A stretch of 64,000 bases of DNA from Pseudomonas sp. SCB32. GTDB taxonomy: Bacteria; Pseudomonadota; Gammaproteobacteria; Pseudomonadales; Pseudomonadaceae. Both the position numbers and the translations under genes were made by a program. The stretch is taken from NCBI RefSeq assembly GCF_009189165.1, contig NZ_CP045118.1, positions 3,286,001-3,350,000 on the forward strand. The letters run 5' to 3'. Shown here piece by piece: positions 1 through 8,022 of this stretch (positions are counted from its first letter, which is position 1; every line of letters starts with the position of its first letter). The notes beneath the pieces are model-generated. The model had not been told where the DNA came from and searched no databases. It saw only the letters and a list, made by a program, of their open reading frames with translations.

Positions 1-56
1 CGGAGCGGCAACCCATGATGCGTACGCAACAATCACGGATGGACCAAGGACTCAAC

Positions 57-1607
57 ATGCCCGCATACGCCCTGAAATGCCTGAGCGCCACGATCGCCAG
101 TACCGTGCTGCTGGCCGCCTGCTCGCACTTCGAACCCAAGCCTTACACCCAGGACGAGATGCGCCAGCGGGTCATCGAGGACCAGGCGCGGATGTACAAG
201 GAACAGGAGCCGGTGAGCGGGCCGATCACCTTCTACGAAGCCTCGGCGCGTGCGTTGAAATACAACCTCGACTACCGCCTCAAGCTGCTGGAAAGCGCGC
301 TGGCGTCCGACCTGCGCGACGTCACCAGCCACGAAATGCTGCCGCGCCTGGTGGCGTCGGCCGGCTACGCAGGGCGCAACAACGACTCGGGCGGCACCTC
401 CATCGGCATCGAGGACCGCCAGGTCAGCCTGCGGCCGTCCACCTCCGAGGAGCGCTACCGTACCCTCTACAGCCTCGGCCTGTCCTGGAGCCTGCTGGAC
501 TTCGGCGTCGCCTATTACCGCACCCAGCAGAAGAACGACCAGATGCTGATGGCCGAGGAACGCCGCGAGAAGGTCGCGCAGAACGTCCTGCAGGACGTGC
601 GCAACGCCTACTGGCGCGCCCTCGGCGCCCAGCGCCTGCTGCCGGAAGTGGACGGCCTGCTGATGCGTACCCACCGCGCGCTGACCGCCGCCCGCGAAGC
701 CGAGGGCAAGGGCCTGCTGCCGCGCCAGGACATCCTCGCCTACCAGCGTGCCCTGCTCGACTCGGTGTACATGCTCACCGTGCGCCGCCAGGACCTGGAG
801 TTCGCCCGCGCCGAACTGGCCGCGCTGATGTCGCTGCCGCCGAACACCAAGATGGTGCTCGCCGACGCCAGCGAGCAACCGCTGCCGCTGGTGAACAACA
901 ACACCGACCAGCTGGAGCGCCTGTCCCTGGAGCACCGCCCGGAAATCATGGAAGAGTGGTACCGCAAACGCGTCGACATGAACGACCTGAAGATCGCCAA
1001 GGCACAACTGTGGCCGAACGTCAGCTTCAACTACGGCTACGAGTACGATTCCAACAAGTACCTCTACAACAACGACTGGAACCAGACCGGTGTGCAGGTA
1101 TCGATGAACCTGCTGCGCCTGCTGCAGTACCCGGACATCCAGGCCGCCGAAGAGAGCCAGGAGAAGACCGACGACATGCGCCGCACCGCGCTGTCCATGG
1201 CCATCCTCACCCAGGTCCGCGTTGGCCTGCTGCGCTACCAGCTGGCGCGCCAGGAAGTGGAATTCGCCGATGAAAGCCTGCGGGTGGACAAGAGCCTGCT
1301 GGACTACGCCCAGTCCGCCCGTGGCGCCGCCCTGGGCAGCGAGCTGGAGCTGATTCGCGCCGAAGGCCGCTACCTGCTCTCGCGCTACCAGCGCGAAGCC
1401 GCCTACTCCGACGCCCAGGCCGCCTGGGGCCGGCTGTACAACTCAGTGGGCTTCGAGGTGATGCCCAAGGAAGTCCAGAGCCACGACGTGAAGACCCTCG
1501 CGCGGGAAATCCAGCGCACCCTCGAACAGCAGTCCAGCACCAACCTGCTCGCCAGCAGCCTGTCCAGTACTGAAGAAGGAAGCGCCAATGCCGCACGCGT
1601 GGAATAA
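57..1607 (+). CDS. TolC-family outer-membrane efflux lipoprotein
   Basis: This is a 516-residue outer-membrane channel of the TolC/OEP family. It would form the exit duct of the export complex encoded by the next three genes. The N-terminus has a short hydrophobic signal ending in a lipobox (LLAACS, Cys near residue 21), so the protein is probably lipid-anchored. The body is rich in long alpha-helical, coiled-coil-like stretches with two repeats of the family pattern. I chose the ATG at 57 because AAGGA lies 6 bases upstream and the signal peptide then has normal length; an in-frame ATG at 15 would add 14 residues. The end overlaps the next gene by 20 bp, which implies one transcript. The family call is firm. 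The cargo is unknown, and anything upstream lies outside the window. Confidence 0.85.
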   Translation: MPAYALKCLSATIASTVLLAACSHFEPKPYTQDEMRQRVIEDQARMYKEQEPVSGPITFYEASARALKYNLDYRLKLLESALASDLRDVTSHEMLPRLVASAGYAGRNNDSGGTSIGIEDRQVSLRPSTSEERYRTLYSLGLSWSLLDFGVAYYRTQQKNDQMLMAEERREKVAQNVLQDVRNAYWRALGAQRLLPEVDGLLMRTHRALTAAREAEGKGLLPRQDILAYQRALLDSVYMLTVRRQDLEFARAELAALMSLPPNTKMVLADASEQPLPLVNNNTDQLERLSLEHRPEIMEEWYRKRVDMNDLKIAKAQLWPNVSFNYGYEYDSNKYLYNNDWNQTGVQVSMNLLRLLQYPDIQAAEESQEKTDDMRRTALSMAILTQVRVGLLRYQLARQEVEFADESLRVDKSLLDYAQSARGAALGSELELIRAEGRYLLSRYQREAAYSDAQAAWGRLYNSVGFEVMPKEVQSHDVKTLAREIQRTLEQQSSTNLLASSLSSTEEGSANAARVE

Positions 1608-2367
1608 GCCGTACCTGTTCCTCCCGCTCTGCCTGATGTTGCTGCACCCGGCATGGGCTGACGAGGCCACCGCCGCCCTGCCGACGCCCCCGGACAACGA
1701 TCCGGGCGCGATCCGCGTGCTGCTGGTCTCCGACCTGGAAACCACCCTTTCCGCGCAGATGAACGGCACCCTCGGTGCGCTCAAGGCCAGCCTCGGCGAA
1801 AAAGTCGCCAAGGACGCCCAGCTCGCCCAGCTCAACTGCACGGAAGTCAACGCCCGCGCCAAGGTCGCCGCCGCCGAATTGAACATGGCCCGTGCCAACC
1901 TCGCGGCCAAGCGCAACCTGCGCAAGCTCGACGCCGTGGGCGACCTCGAAGTGGCCATGGCCAACACCGAGGTGGAAAAGGCCGACGGCGCCCTCACCCT
2001 GGCTCGCGCCCAGGCCGGCTACTGCCTGGTGGACGCGCCCTTCTCCGGGCGCATCGCCAAGGTCTACGTCAAGCCATATCAGACCGTCTCCGCCGGCACG
2101 CCGCTGTTCGACCTGGTCAGCGACGGCGCCCTGAAAGTCCGTCTCAACGTGCCCTCCTCGCTGCTGCCACGCCTGCAAGCGGGAATGCCGCTGCAGGTGG
2201 ACATCCACGAAACCGGCCAGCACTACCCGGCCAGGATCAGCGCGATCAACGCGCGGGTCGACGCGGTGGCACAGACCGTGGAACTGGAGGCCAAGCTGGA
2301 CGCCAGCTACCCCGAACTGATCGCCGGCATGAGCGGGGTCGCGCGCTTCCCCGAAAACCATGAGTGA
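1588..2367 (+). CDS. Short periplasmic adaptor (HlyD/RND membrane-fusion type)
   Basis: This 259-residue protein has a cleavable-looking signal peptide (residues 1-24, ending in HPAWA) followed by a compact membrane-fusion-protein fold. The two halves of a lipoyl-like domain flank a short helical hairpin (about residues 75-145), and a beta-barrel domain follows (VRLNVPSSLLPRLQAGMPLQV). It is shorter than usual RND adaptors (350-400 residues) and lacks an obvious membrane-proximal domain. A good AAGGA ribosome site precedes the ATG. It overlaps the TolC gene by 20 bp and the next gene by 8 bp. It likely bridges the inner-membrane parts to the TolC-like duct. No RND or ABC pump gene accompanies it here. 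Confidence 0.8.
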   Translation: MPHAWNKPYLFLPLCLMLLHPAWADEATAALPTPPDNDPGAIRVLLVSDLETTLSAQMNGTLGALKASLGEKVAKDAQLAQLNCTEVNARAKVAAAELNMARANLAAKRNLRKLDAVGDLEVAMANTEVEKADGALTLARAQAGYCLVDAPFSGRIAKVYVKPYQTVSAGTPLFDLVSDGALKVRLNVPSSLLPRLQAGMPLQVDIHETGQHYPARISAINARVDAVAQTVELEAKLDASYPELIAGMSGVARFPENHE

Positions 2368-3700
2368 GCTGCTGCCGCCCCCTCAGCTGCTGCTGAGCCT
2401 GGCCAACGTACGCGACAAGGCACTGGCGGCCGACTCGCTGAACGCCCTGGCCTTCAGCATCGCCAACGACCTGTTCCCGCTGCTGCGTTTCCACCAGGCG
2501 CTGGTGTTCGCCTGCCACGACGCGCGCAACGAGCTGCTGGCCGTCTCCGGGCTGGCCAGGCCCACGGAAGACTCGCCCTACCTGGTGTGGCTGGAACGCG
2601 CCAGCCGCTGGGTCGCCACGCAACTGCCCGACGCCTCGCCCACCTGGCTCGCCCGCGAGGCCCTCGATCCGCCGGCGGACATCGCCGAAGGCTGGGCCGA
2701 ATGGTGGCCCGCCGGACTCTGGTGCGTGCCGCTGCACGACCGCGCCGGCCAGCGCCAGGGCTTGGTGCTGCTCCTCCTCGACGAAGCCCCGGCGCGAAAC
2801 CTGCAACCGCTGCTGCAAGGTATCTGGCAGACCTGGGCCCACGCCTGGGCCGCCTTCGGCCCGCGTCCGCGCCTGCGCTTCTGGCGACCGAGCAAGCGCC
2901 AGCTGCTGATCGGCGTAATCGCCCTCGCCGCGCTGCTGCTGATCCCGGTACGGCAGACCGTCCTGGCGCCGGCCGAGGTCGTCTCGCGCAACGCCCAGGT
3001 GATCAGCTCACCCATCGACGGGGTGATCGCGCAGATGCTGGTGCGGCCCAACCAGAGCGTGGAAATCGGCACGCCACTGTTCGTGCTCGACGAAACCACC
3101 CTGCGCAGCCGCGCCGAGGTGCTGGCCAAGGAAGTCGCGGTGGCCGACGCCGAACTCCTGGCCGCCAGCCAGCGCGCCTTCGACAACCCGCAGAGCAAGA
3201 GCGAACTCTCGGTACTCGACGGTCGCGCCCGCCAGCGCCGCGCCGAACTGGCCGCCGTGCAGGCGCAACTGGCGCGCACCCGGGTGCTCTCACCGCGCGC
3301 CGGGGTCGCCGTGTACAGCGACCCCAACGACTGGCTGGGCAAGCCAGTGGTGACTGGCGAACGCATCCTCCAGGTGGCCGACCCGAGCGAGCCGGGCATG
3401 CGTATCCAGTTGCCGGTGGCCGACGCCATCGCGCTGGAGCCGGGGGCGAAAGTGGCGCTGTTCCTGACGGCCTACCCGCTCGACCCGCTGCACGGGGAAA
3501 TCCTCGACACCAGCTACCAGGCCAAGCCCAGCGACGAAGGTGTGGCCTCCTACCGCCTGCTGGCCAGCGTGGAAAACGCTCCGCCCCACGCCCGCCTCGG
3601 CCTGCACGGCACCGCCAAGCTCTATGGCGAGCGCGTGGTGCTCGGCTACTACCTGCTGCGCCGCCCGCTGGCCTCGCTGCGCGCCTGGACCGGCTGGTGA
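2360..3700 (+). CDS. GAF-like/HlyD fusion adaptor protein, membrane anchored
   Basis: This 446-residue protein has an unusual build. Residues 1 to about 165 look like a cytosolic GAF-type sensory domain (helix-sheet pattern with GLWCVPLHDRAGQRQGLVLL). A single membrane helix follows (about 182-200, LLIGVIALAALLLIPV). The rest is a periplasmic HlyD-type adaptor with two lipoyl half-motifs (SSPIDGVIAQMLVRPNQSV and the VLSPRAGVAV region) around a short hairpin, then a beta-barrel domain. The ATG overlaps the upstream stop, and the stop is 5 bp before the next ATG, so translation is coupled. A cytosolic ligand-binding domain on an export adaptor suggests the complex is gated by an intracellular signal; that is inference. 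The GAF call rests on pattern only. Confidence 0.75.
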   Translation: MSELLPPPQLLLSLANVRDKALAADSLNALAFSIANDLFPLLRFHQALVFACHDARNELLAVSGLARPTEDSPYLVWLERASRWVATQLPDASPTWLAREALDPPADIAEGWAEWWPAGLWCVPLHDRAGQRQGLVLLLLDEAPARNLQPLLQGIWQTWAHAWAAFGPRPRLRFWRPSKRQLLIGVIALAALLLIPVRQTVLAPAEVVSRNAQVISSPIDGVIAQMLVRPNQSVEIGTPLFVLDETTLRSRAEVLAKEVAVADAELLAASQRAFDNPQSKSELSVLDGRARQRRAELAAVQAQLARTRVLSPRAGVAVYSDPNDWLGKPVVTGERILQVADPSEPGMRIQLPVADAIALEPGAKVALFLTAYPLDPLHGEILDTSYQAKPSDEGVASYRLLASVENAPPHARLGLHGTAKLYGERVVLGYYLLRRPLASLRAWTGW

Positions 3701-3705
3701 CGGGG

Positions 3706-5805
3706 ATGGACGTCGCCGTCGAAGACCTGCCCACCCCACCGCTGCGCGACGACCTGCGCCTGTCCGAAGCCGCGCCCGGCCCGGATGGTGAGCCGGTGTG
3801 GGTGATCCAGGACAGCGTGCTCAACCGCTTCTACCGCATCGGCTGGCTGGAGTTCGAATGCCTGCTGCGCTGGGAGCAGACGCCCCGGCAGATCAGCGAG
3901 CAGATCGCCGAGCAGACCGCGCTCAAGCCCGACGCCGAGCAGGTCCTGGGCTTCCGCCAGTTCCTCGAACACCACCAGTTGCTGCGCTCGGGCCCTGAAG
4001 CCCTGGCGCGCCTGCAGGCGCGCAGCGAAGGCAAGCAGTGGACCACCTGGAACTGGTGGCTGCACCACTACCTGTTCTTCCGCATCCCGCTGATCCGCCC
4101 GCAGCGCTTCCTGCGCGCCATTGCCGGCAGCCTGGACTGGCTGTTCAACCGCTACGTGGCGATGCTGGTGCTGCTGCTCAGCCTGGCCGGCATCGTGCTG
4201 GTGACCCACCAGTGGGATACCTTCACCCACGACGTGGTGGAGTCGTTCTCCTTCGAAGGCCTGCTCAGCTTCGCCGCCGCCCTGGCAGTGGCCAAGACGC
4301 TCCACGAGCTGGGCCACGCGTTGGTGGCGACGCGGCTGGGGCTTAAGGTCGCGCACATGGGCGTAGCCTTCGTGGTGATGTGGCCGATGCTCTACACCGA
4401 CACCGGGGAAAGCTGGAAGCTGCGCAGCAACCGCCAGCGCCTGGCGATCGCCAGTGCCGGGATCATCACCGAGCTGGGCCTGGCCGGGCTCTCGACGCTG
4501 GGCTGGGCACTGGCCGATCCGGGGCCCTTCCGCAACGGCTTGCTGTATCTGGCCACCACCAGTTGGGCGCTGTCCGTGGCGCTGAACAGCAGCCCGTTCA
4601 TGCGCTTCGACGGCTACTTCATCTTCTCCGACCTGCTCGACTTCCCCAACCTGCACGAACGCGCTGGCGCCCTGGCCCGCACCACGCTGCGGCGCAACCT
4701 GCTGGGGCTCGACGAGCCCTGGCCGGAGCACTTTCCCACCGGCAAGCGCCGCCTGCTGGTGGCCTTCGCCTTTGGCACCTGGGTGTACCGCCTGCTGCTG
4801 TTCCTCGGCATCGCCGTGGCGGTCTATTTCTTCTTCTTCAAACTGCTGGGGATCTTCCTGTTCGCCGTGGAAATCAGCTGGTTCATCGTTCAGCCCGTGT
4901 GGCGCGAACTCAAGGTCTGGTGGGGGCGCCGCGCGGAAGTGAAGCCGCGGCGCAAGCTGGTATTTCTCGCGGTATTCGGGGCACTGCTGCTCCTGCTCGC
5001 CATCCCCTGGCGCACCCAGGTGCACGCCATGGGCGTGGCCCGCGCGGCGCAACAGCTGCACGTCTACGCGCCCTTCCCCGCGCTGCTGCGCGACGTGCGC
5101 GCCGGTGGCGAAGTGGCCAAGGGCGAGACCCTGGCGGTGATGGAGGAACCCGACATCGCCGCCAAGGTGCGCGGCAGCGAGGCCAGCATCCGTGGCTACG
5201 AAGGCCGCCTGGCCGGCATGCTCGCCGACCCGTCGGGCCTCTCCGAGGAGGCCGTCACCCGCCAGCGCCTGGGCGTGGAATACCAGCAGGCCCGCGCGGC
5301 CCGCAACGAGATGGCCCGCCTCACCCTGCAAGCGCCCTTCGCCGGCCGCTGGATGGACGTGAGCCCGGAATGGAAAGCCGGCCAGTGGATCAACACCCGC
5401 GAGCCGATTGGCGTGCTGGTCGATCCGAGTTCCTGGCTGGTGGATGCCTACGTCAAGCAGGAGGAAGTGCAGCGCCTCACCGATGGCGGCCGCGTGCGCT
5501 TCTATCCCGAGGGCGTGCCCAGTCCCATCGCGGGCCAGGTGGTGCTGATCGGCACCACCCGCGTCAGCCAGCTGGAGCAGCCGATGCTCGCCTCGCGCTA
5601 CGGCGGCCCGCTGAACGTCAACGCCCAGGGCGAGGCATTGGTGCCCAACCCGGCGCTGTTCCATGTGCTGGTGAAGCTCGATGCGCCACCGCCGAACCTG
5701 CATGAGACCCGTGGTCACCTGCAGATTGATGGGGCACGGCGCAGCTGGTTGGGTGAAGGGCTTACCCGCCTGCTGGCGGTGGCGTTGCGGGAGAGTGGGT
5801 TCTAG
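3706..5805 (+). CDS. PqqD-like / M50 site-2-type metalloprotease / HlyD fusion protein
   Basis: This 699-residue polytopic membrane protein belongs to the 'putative peptide zinc metalloprotease' group. Residues about 15-95 resemble a PqqD-like winged helix (RiPP recognition fold). Then come membrane helices and an M50 core with HELGH (His200, Glu201, His204) and a later MRFDGYF motif whose Asp302 would be the third zinc ligand. After more helices (about 355-435) there is a C-terminal periplasmic HlyD segment with a lipoyl half-motif near PFPALLRDVRAGGEV. The ATG at 3706 was chosen; an in-frame GTG at 3697 overlaps the upstream stop and is also possible. All zinc ligands are present, so peptide cleavage or peptide-linked transport is plausible. 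The substrate is unknown. Confidence 0.8.
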   Translation: MDVAVEDLPTPPLRDDLRLSEAAPGPDGEPVWVIQDSVLNRFYRIGWLEFECLLRWEQTPRQISEQIAEQTALKPDAEQVLGFRQFLEHHQLLRSGPEALARLQARSEGKQWTTWNWWLHHYLFFRIPLIRPQRFLRAIAGSLDWLFNRYVAMLVLLLSLAGIVLVTHQWDTFTHDVVESFSFEGLLSFAAALAVAKTLHELGHALVATRLGLKVAHMGVAFVVMWPMLYTDTGESWKLRSNRQRLAIASAGIITELGLAGLSTLGWALADPGPFRNGLLYLATTSWALSVALNSSPFMRFDGYFIFSDLLDFPNLHERAGALARTTLRRNLLGLDEPWPEHFPTGKRRLLVAFAFGTWVYRLLLFLGIAVAVYFFFFKLLGIFLFAVEISWFIVQPVWRELKVWWGRRAEVKPRRKLVFLAVFGALLLLLAIPWRTQVHAMGVARAAQQLHVYAPFPALLRDVRAGGEVAKGETLAVMEEPDIAAKVRGSEASIRGYEGRLAGMLADPSGLSEEAVTRQRLGVEYQQARAARNEMARLTLQAPFAGRWMDVSPEWKAGQWINTREPIGVLVDPSSWLVDAYVKQEEVQRLTDGGRVRFYPEGVPSPIAGQVVLIGTTRVSQLEQPMLASRYGGPLNVNAQGEALVPNPALFHVLVKLDAPPPNLHETRGHLQIDGARRSWLGEGLTRLLAVALRESGF

Positions 5806-5960
5806 GTCGGATTTTCGCGGGATCGCACCGCTGCCCCTGTAGGAGCGAACTTGCTCGCGACCCGCCCTGCCGGCTGATCGCGGACGGAGTCCGCTTCTAC
5901 GCTGACGATGAACTCCCGTAGGAGCGGACTTTGTCAGCGATGCTCTTGTAGGGCGGATAA
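5806..5960. repeat. REP-type short repeats downstream of the export operon
   Basis: This gap holds at least two copies of the 'gtaggagcg...gctcgcga' and 'gtaggagcggactttgtc' families common between pseudomonad genes (about 5838-5862 and 5918-5945). I see no gene and no strong intrinsic terminator directly after the upstream stop codon. Confidence 0.6.
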
Positions 5961-5984
5961 CGCCTCTGCCGTTATCCGCCGTTT

Positions 5985-6390
5985 GGGGTTTGGGTGTTCC
6001 AACGCCGCTTCGGCGTGCTCGGATGTTTCTTGTTTCGCCCCCTCGGGCGAGTCACTTTGCCAAACGACGGATGGCCGCCCCACGCAAAGTAACCAAAAGT
6101 CTCGTCCCGACATCCGGGTCTTCGCTTCGCTCAGACTTCCCTCCTTCCGGTATCGCTCCGAGGGTCGGCGTACAAGGGCCATCCCTGGCCCTTTAGCGGG
6201 GACGCCTAGTCCTCTCGCGGCATCCATGCCGCTCGCCCCTCTGCGCAATACCTCCACTCGGCCTCCTGACGGGACTCTGCGCGCGCCGGAGGCTTTGGCT
6301 GCTTCATGCTGGATGGCTCTTCGTAGGATGGCGTAGAGCGAAGCGAAACCCATCAAGGCGGATAACGCTACGCGTTATTCGCCCTACGGG
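5985..6390 (+). repeat. Partial copy of a long interspersed repeat (plus orientation)
   Basis: The segment begins with cgccgcttcggcgtg and contains ttcgccccctcgggcgagt and gacggatggccgcccca, shared with the neighbouring inverted copy (to about 6830) and in part with the copy at 20880-21330. It ends in a 'taggatggcgtagagcgaagcgaaacccatc' unit (6324-6352). The open frames across it are in different frames in different copies and look non-coding. Confidence 0.6.
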
Positions 6391-6832
6391 TGTTCATCCT
6401 GCGACGTGGGTGCAAGGGTGAGCCTTCGCGGACAAAGGCTAGGCGCCCCCGTCTCTCCTACGAAAAGCGGTTTCCAGAGAAACCTCCGCACACGCCGGAG
6501 CGCCCCTTCAGTAGGCCGAGTGGAATCGGAGTTTCAGGGGTTGAGCGACATGGATGTCGCGAGAGCGTCGTTGGGCCAGGGATGGCCCGTCGACGCGTGC
6601 CCCTGAAACTTCGATGGAGCGAGGGAAACGGAGCGCAGCGTAGTAACAGCCGAAGGCTGGCCCGCAGGGTGAGCGAAGCGAATCAGTCCCGCGAAGTGGG
6701 ACCCGGATGCAGGGGCAAGACCTTTGCCTACTTTGGGTGGGGCGGCCATCCGTCGTTTGCCAAAGTGGGTCGCCCGAGGGGGCGAAACAAGAAATCCCAG
6801 CAGACACCTGAGCGGCGCAGGAACACCTAAAC
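6385..6832 (-). repeat. Long interspersed repeat, copy 1 (minus orientation)
   Basis: Read on the minus strand, this stretch closely matches 20880-21330 on the plus strand. Shared blocks include the cgccccctcgggcga core, gtcttgcccctgcatccgg, and a long block around cgcgtcgacgggccatccc, gacatccatgtcgctcaac and ctgaaggggcgctccgg, ending near gtcgcaggatgaacacc. Translated frames are not conserved as proteins, so I treat this as a repeat rather than as genes. Confidence 0.65.
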
Positions 6833-6835
6833 CAG

Positions 6836-6985
6836 AAGCATCGCGGACTCCGTCCGCTCCTACAGGAGTCGTGCACCAGCACTCGAGTTGCCGCAATTCT
6901 TAGGATGGGTGGAGCGAAGCGATACCCATGCTGTCGGTGCACGATGTTGATGGGTTTCGCTTCGCTCTACGCCATCCTACAAGGG
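6836..6985. repeat. REP hairpins (two families)
   Basis: An inverted 'atcgcggactccgtccgctcctac' unit lies at about 6840-6864. An inverted pair of the 'taggatggcgtagagcgaagcg' family follows at about 6901-6982, its arms reading taggatgggtggagcgaagcg and cgcttcgctctacgccatcc. No gene is seen. Confidence 0.6.
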
Positions 6986-7049
6986 CACAAAAGACTGTTG
7001 CTCCTACAGGTTTCCCAGGTTGCCCATCGGACCATGCCCCGCTAGAGTG

Positions 7050-7320
7050 CGCCGGTCGCGGTCAATCCCGCGACTCGGGTTTGGCGACCCGACTCACAAG
7101 GCGCGGTAATTGCGCTGTAAGGACTATTGGCGTCTACCAGCGCCGATACGTCTACGGCTGGACGCTGCACTTTCAGGTGCCACGTCCCGCCCTCTATGGC
7201 AGACCGCGTGGGGAGACCCTCGGGTCTGCCGGGTCCTTGTGCCGGTTCGCCAACCCCGCGCGATCTGCCACCCTATGTTTGGCGACATGGGTGACAGCTC
7301 TAAACCTTCACACAAGGAGC
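7050..7320 (+). ncRNA. Candidate structured leader RNA upstream of the BRO-N gene
   Basis: Three hairpins can be read directly: GTCGCGG/CCGCGAC (7055-7061 with 7068-7074), CGGGT/ACCCG (7076-7080 with 7087-7091) and GGCAGACC/GGTCTGCC (7198-7205 with 7223-7230, 17-nt loop). A frame stays open from upstream straight into the BRO-N gene without a stop, so part of this leader may be translated. Phage P1/P7-type immunity regions have a C4 antisense RNA and a short coupled frame before the antirepressor gene; this arrangement resembles that. The RNA call is inference, and a covariance search (Rfam C4) would decide it. Confidence 0.3.
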
Positions 7321-7326
7321 CTCACC

Positions 7327-7824
7327 ATGGGCGACGGTTTCTTCCCTTCAGTTTTCACCCGCCACAAACGCCCCTTACGCGCCACGCTGATCGACGACCA
7401 GGCCTGGTTCGTCCTCTCCGACTTCGCCCGCCTCATGGGTCAATTCAACGAACAACGCTTCCGCCGCCGCCTCGACGAAGACCAGTGGCGCGAGTCCTTC
7501 ATCCGCACCCGCTCCGGCACCGACATCCCGGTCGAGCTGATCAGCGAATGTGCCGTCTACGCCCTGCTGATCTACTACCCCCACCCGGAGCATCGCGCTA
7601 TCCGCAACTGGATCAGCCGCACCGTCGTACCCGCCCTGCGCAGCGAGTTCGACCGCCAGGTCGAATCGCCCAAGCACACCCAGTTGCACTGGGAGGCCCG
7701 GCCAATCGGCGTACTGGAATGGCAGAACACTCTCTGGCTCAACGTCGACGAACTGCCGCGCTGGATCGCATCCAGCCGGCCTCGTCCGCTGCAACGCCTG
7801 CTGTCACGCCTGGGCGTGCGCTAG
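7327..7824 (+). CDS. BRO-N domain protein (phage antirepressor-like)
   Basis: This 165-residue protein is almost entirely one BRO-N domain. The pattern LRATLIDDQAWFVLSDFARLMG, then FIRTRSGTDIPVELISECAVYALLIYY, then HRAIRNWISRTVVPALR is typical of phage antirepressors (the first stretch is split here only by description). It lacks the C-terminal KilAC or ANT domain that full antirepressors carry. The ATG is preceded by AAGGAG at 7314-7319, a strong ribosome site. No phage structural or integrase gene is nearby, so it is a lone gene or a prophage remnant. BRO-N domains bind DNA in characterised phage proteins. Its chromosomal role is unknown. Confidence 0.75.
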   Translation: MGDGFFPSVFTRHKRPLRATLIDDQAWFVLSDFARLMGQFNEQRFRRRLDEDQWRESFIRTRSGTDIPVELISECAVYALLIYYPHPEHRAIRNWISRTVVPALRSEFDRQVESPKHTQLHWEARPIGVLEWQNTLWLNVDELPRWIASSRPRPLQRLLSRLGVR

Positions 7825-7838
7825 AAAACAATCGCCCA

Positions 7839-7869
7839 TAAAAAAGCCCGGCCTGCGTGGGGCCGGGCT
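7839..7869 (-). terminator. Rho-independent terminator of the dhc/ato operon
   Basis: On the minus strand a 9-bp stem (AGCCCGGCC at 7845-7853 pairs with GGCCGGGCT at 7861-7869) is followed by a run of T (A-run at 7840-7845 on the plus strand). It lies about 155 bp past the stop of the thiolase gene and is oriented to end that transcript. Confidence 0.8.
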
Positions 7870-8022
7870 GTGACGCAAGGACCTTGGCGGATGCCAGGGG
7901 GCATCGCCTGGCCCCTTCAGCTGTGATGCCGTCTGTCGGTGTCGCCACCTCCCATCACGCTGACCGGGCCGGTCGGGGAACCAGGCCCGGAACTCGCCAA
8001 TAACCTGTTGCTCGATCGGTCG

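Noticed and set aside
3649..5718. A 689-codon minus-strand frame opposite the M50 fusion gene
   Set aside because: It is His/Gln/Arg-rich with no motif, while the plus strand shows HELGH and membrane helices.
5908..6942. Several frames of 60-146 codons on both strands between the export operon and the BRO-N gene
   Set aside because: They lie in interspersed repeats that recur at 20.8-21.3 kb in other frames, and no protein family or codon pattern supports them.
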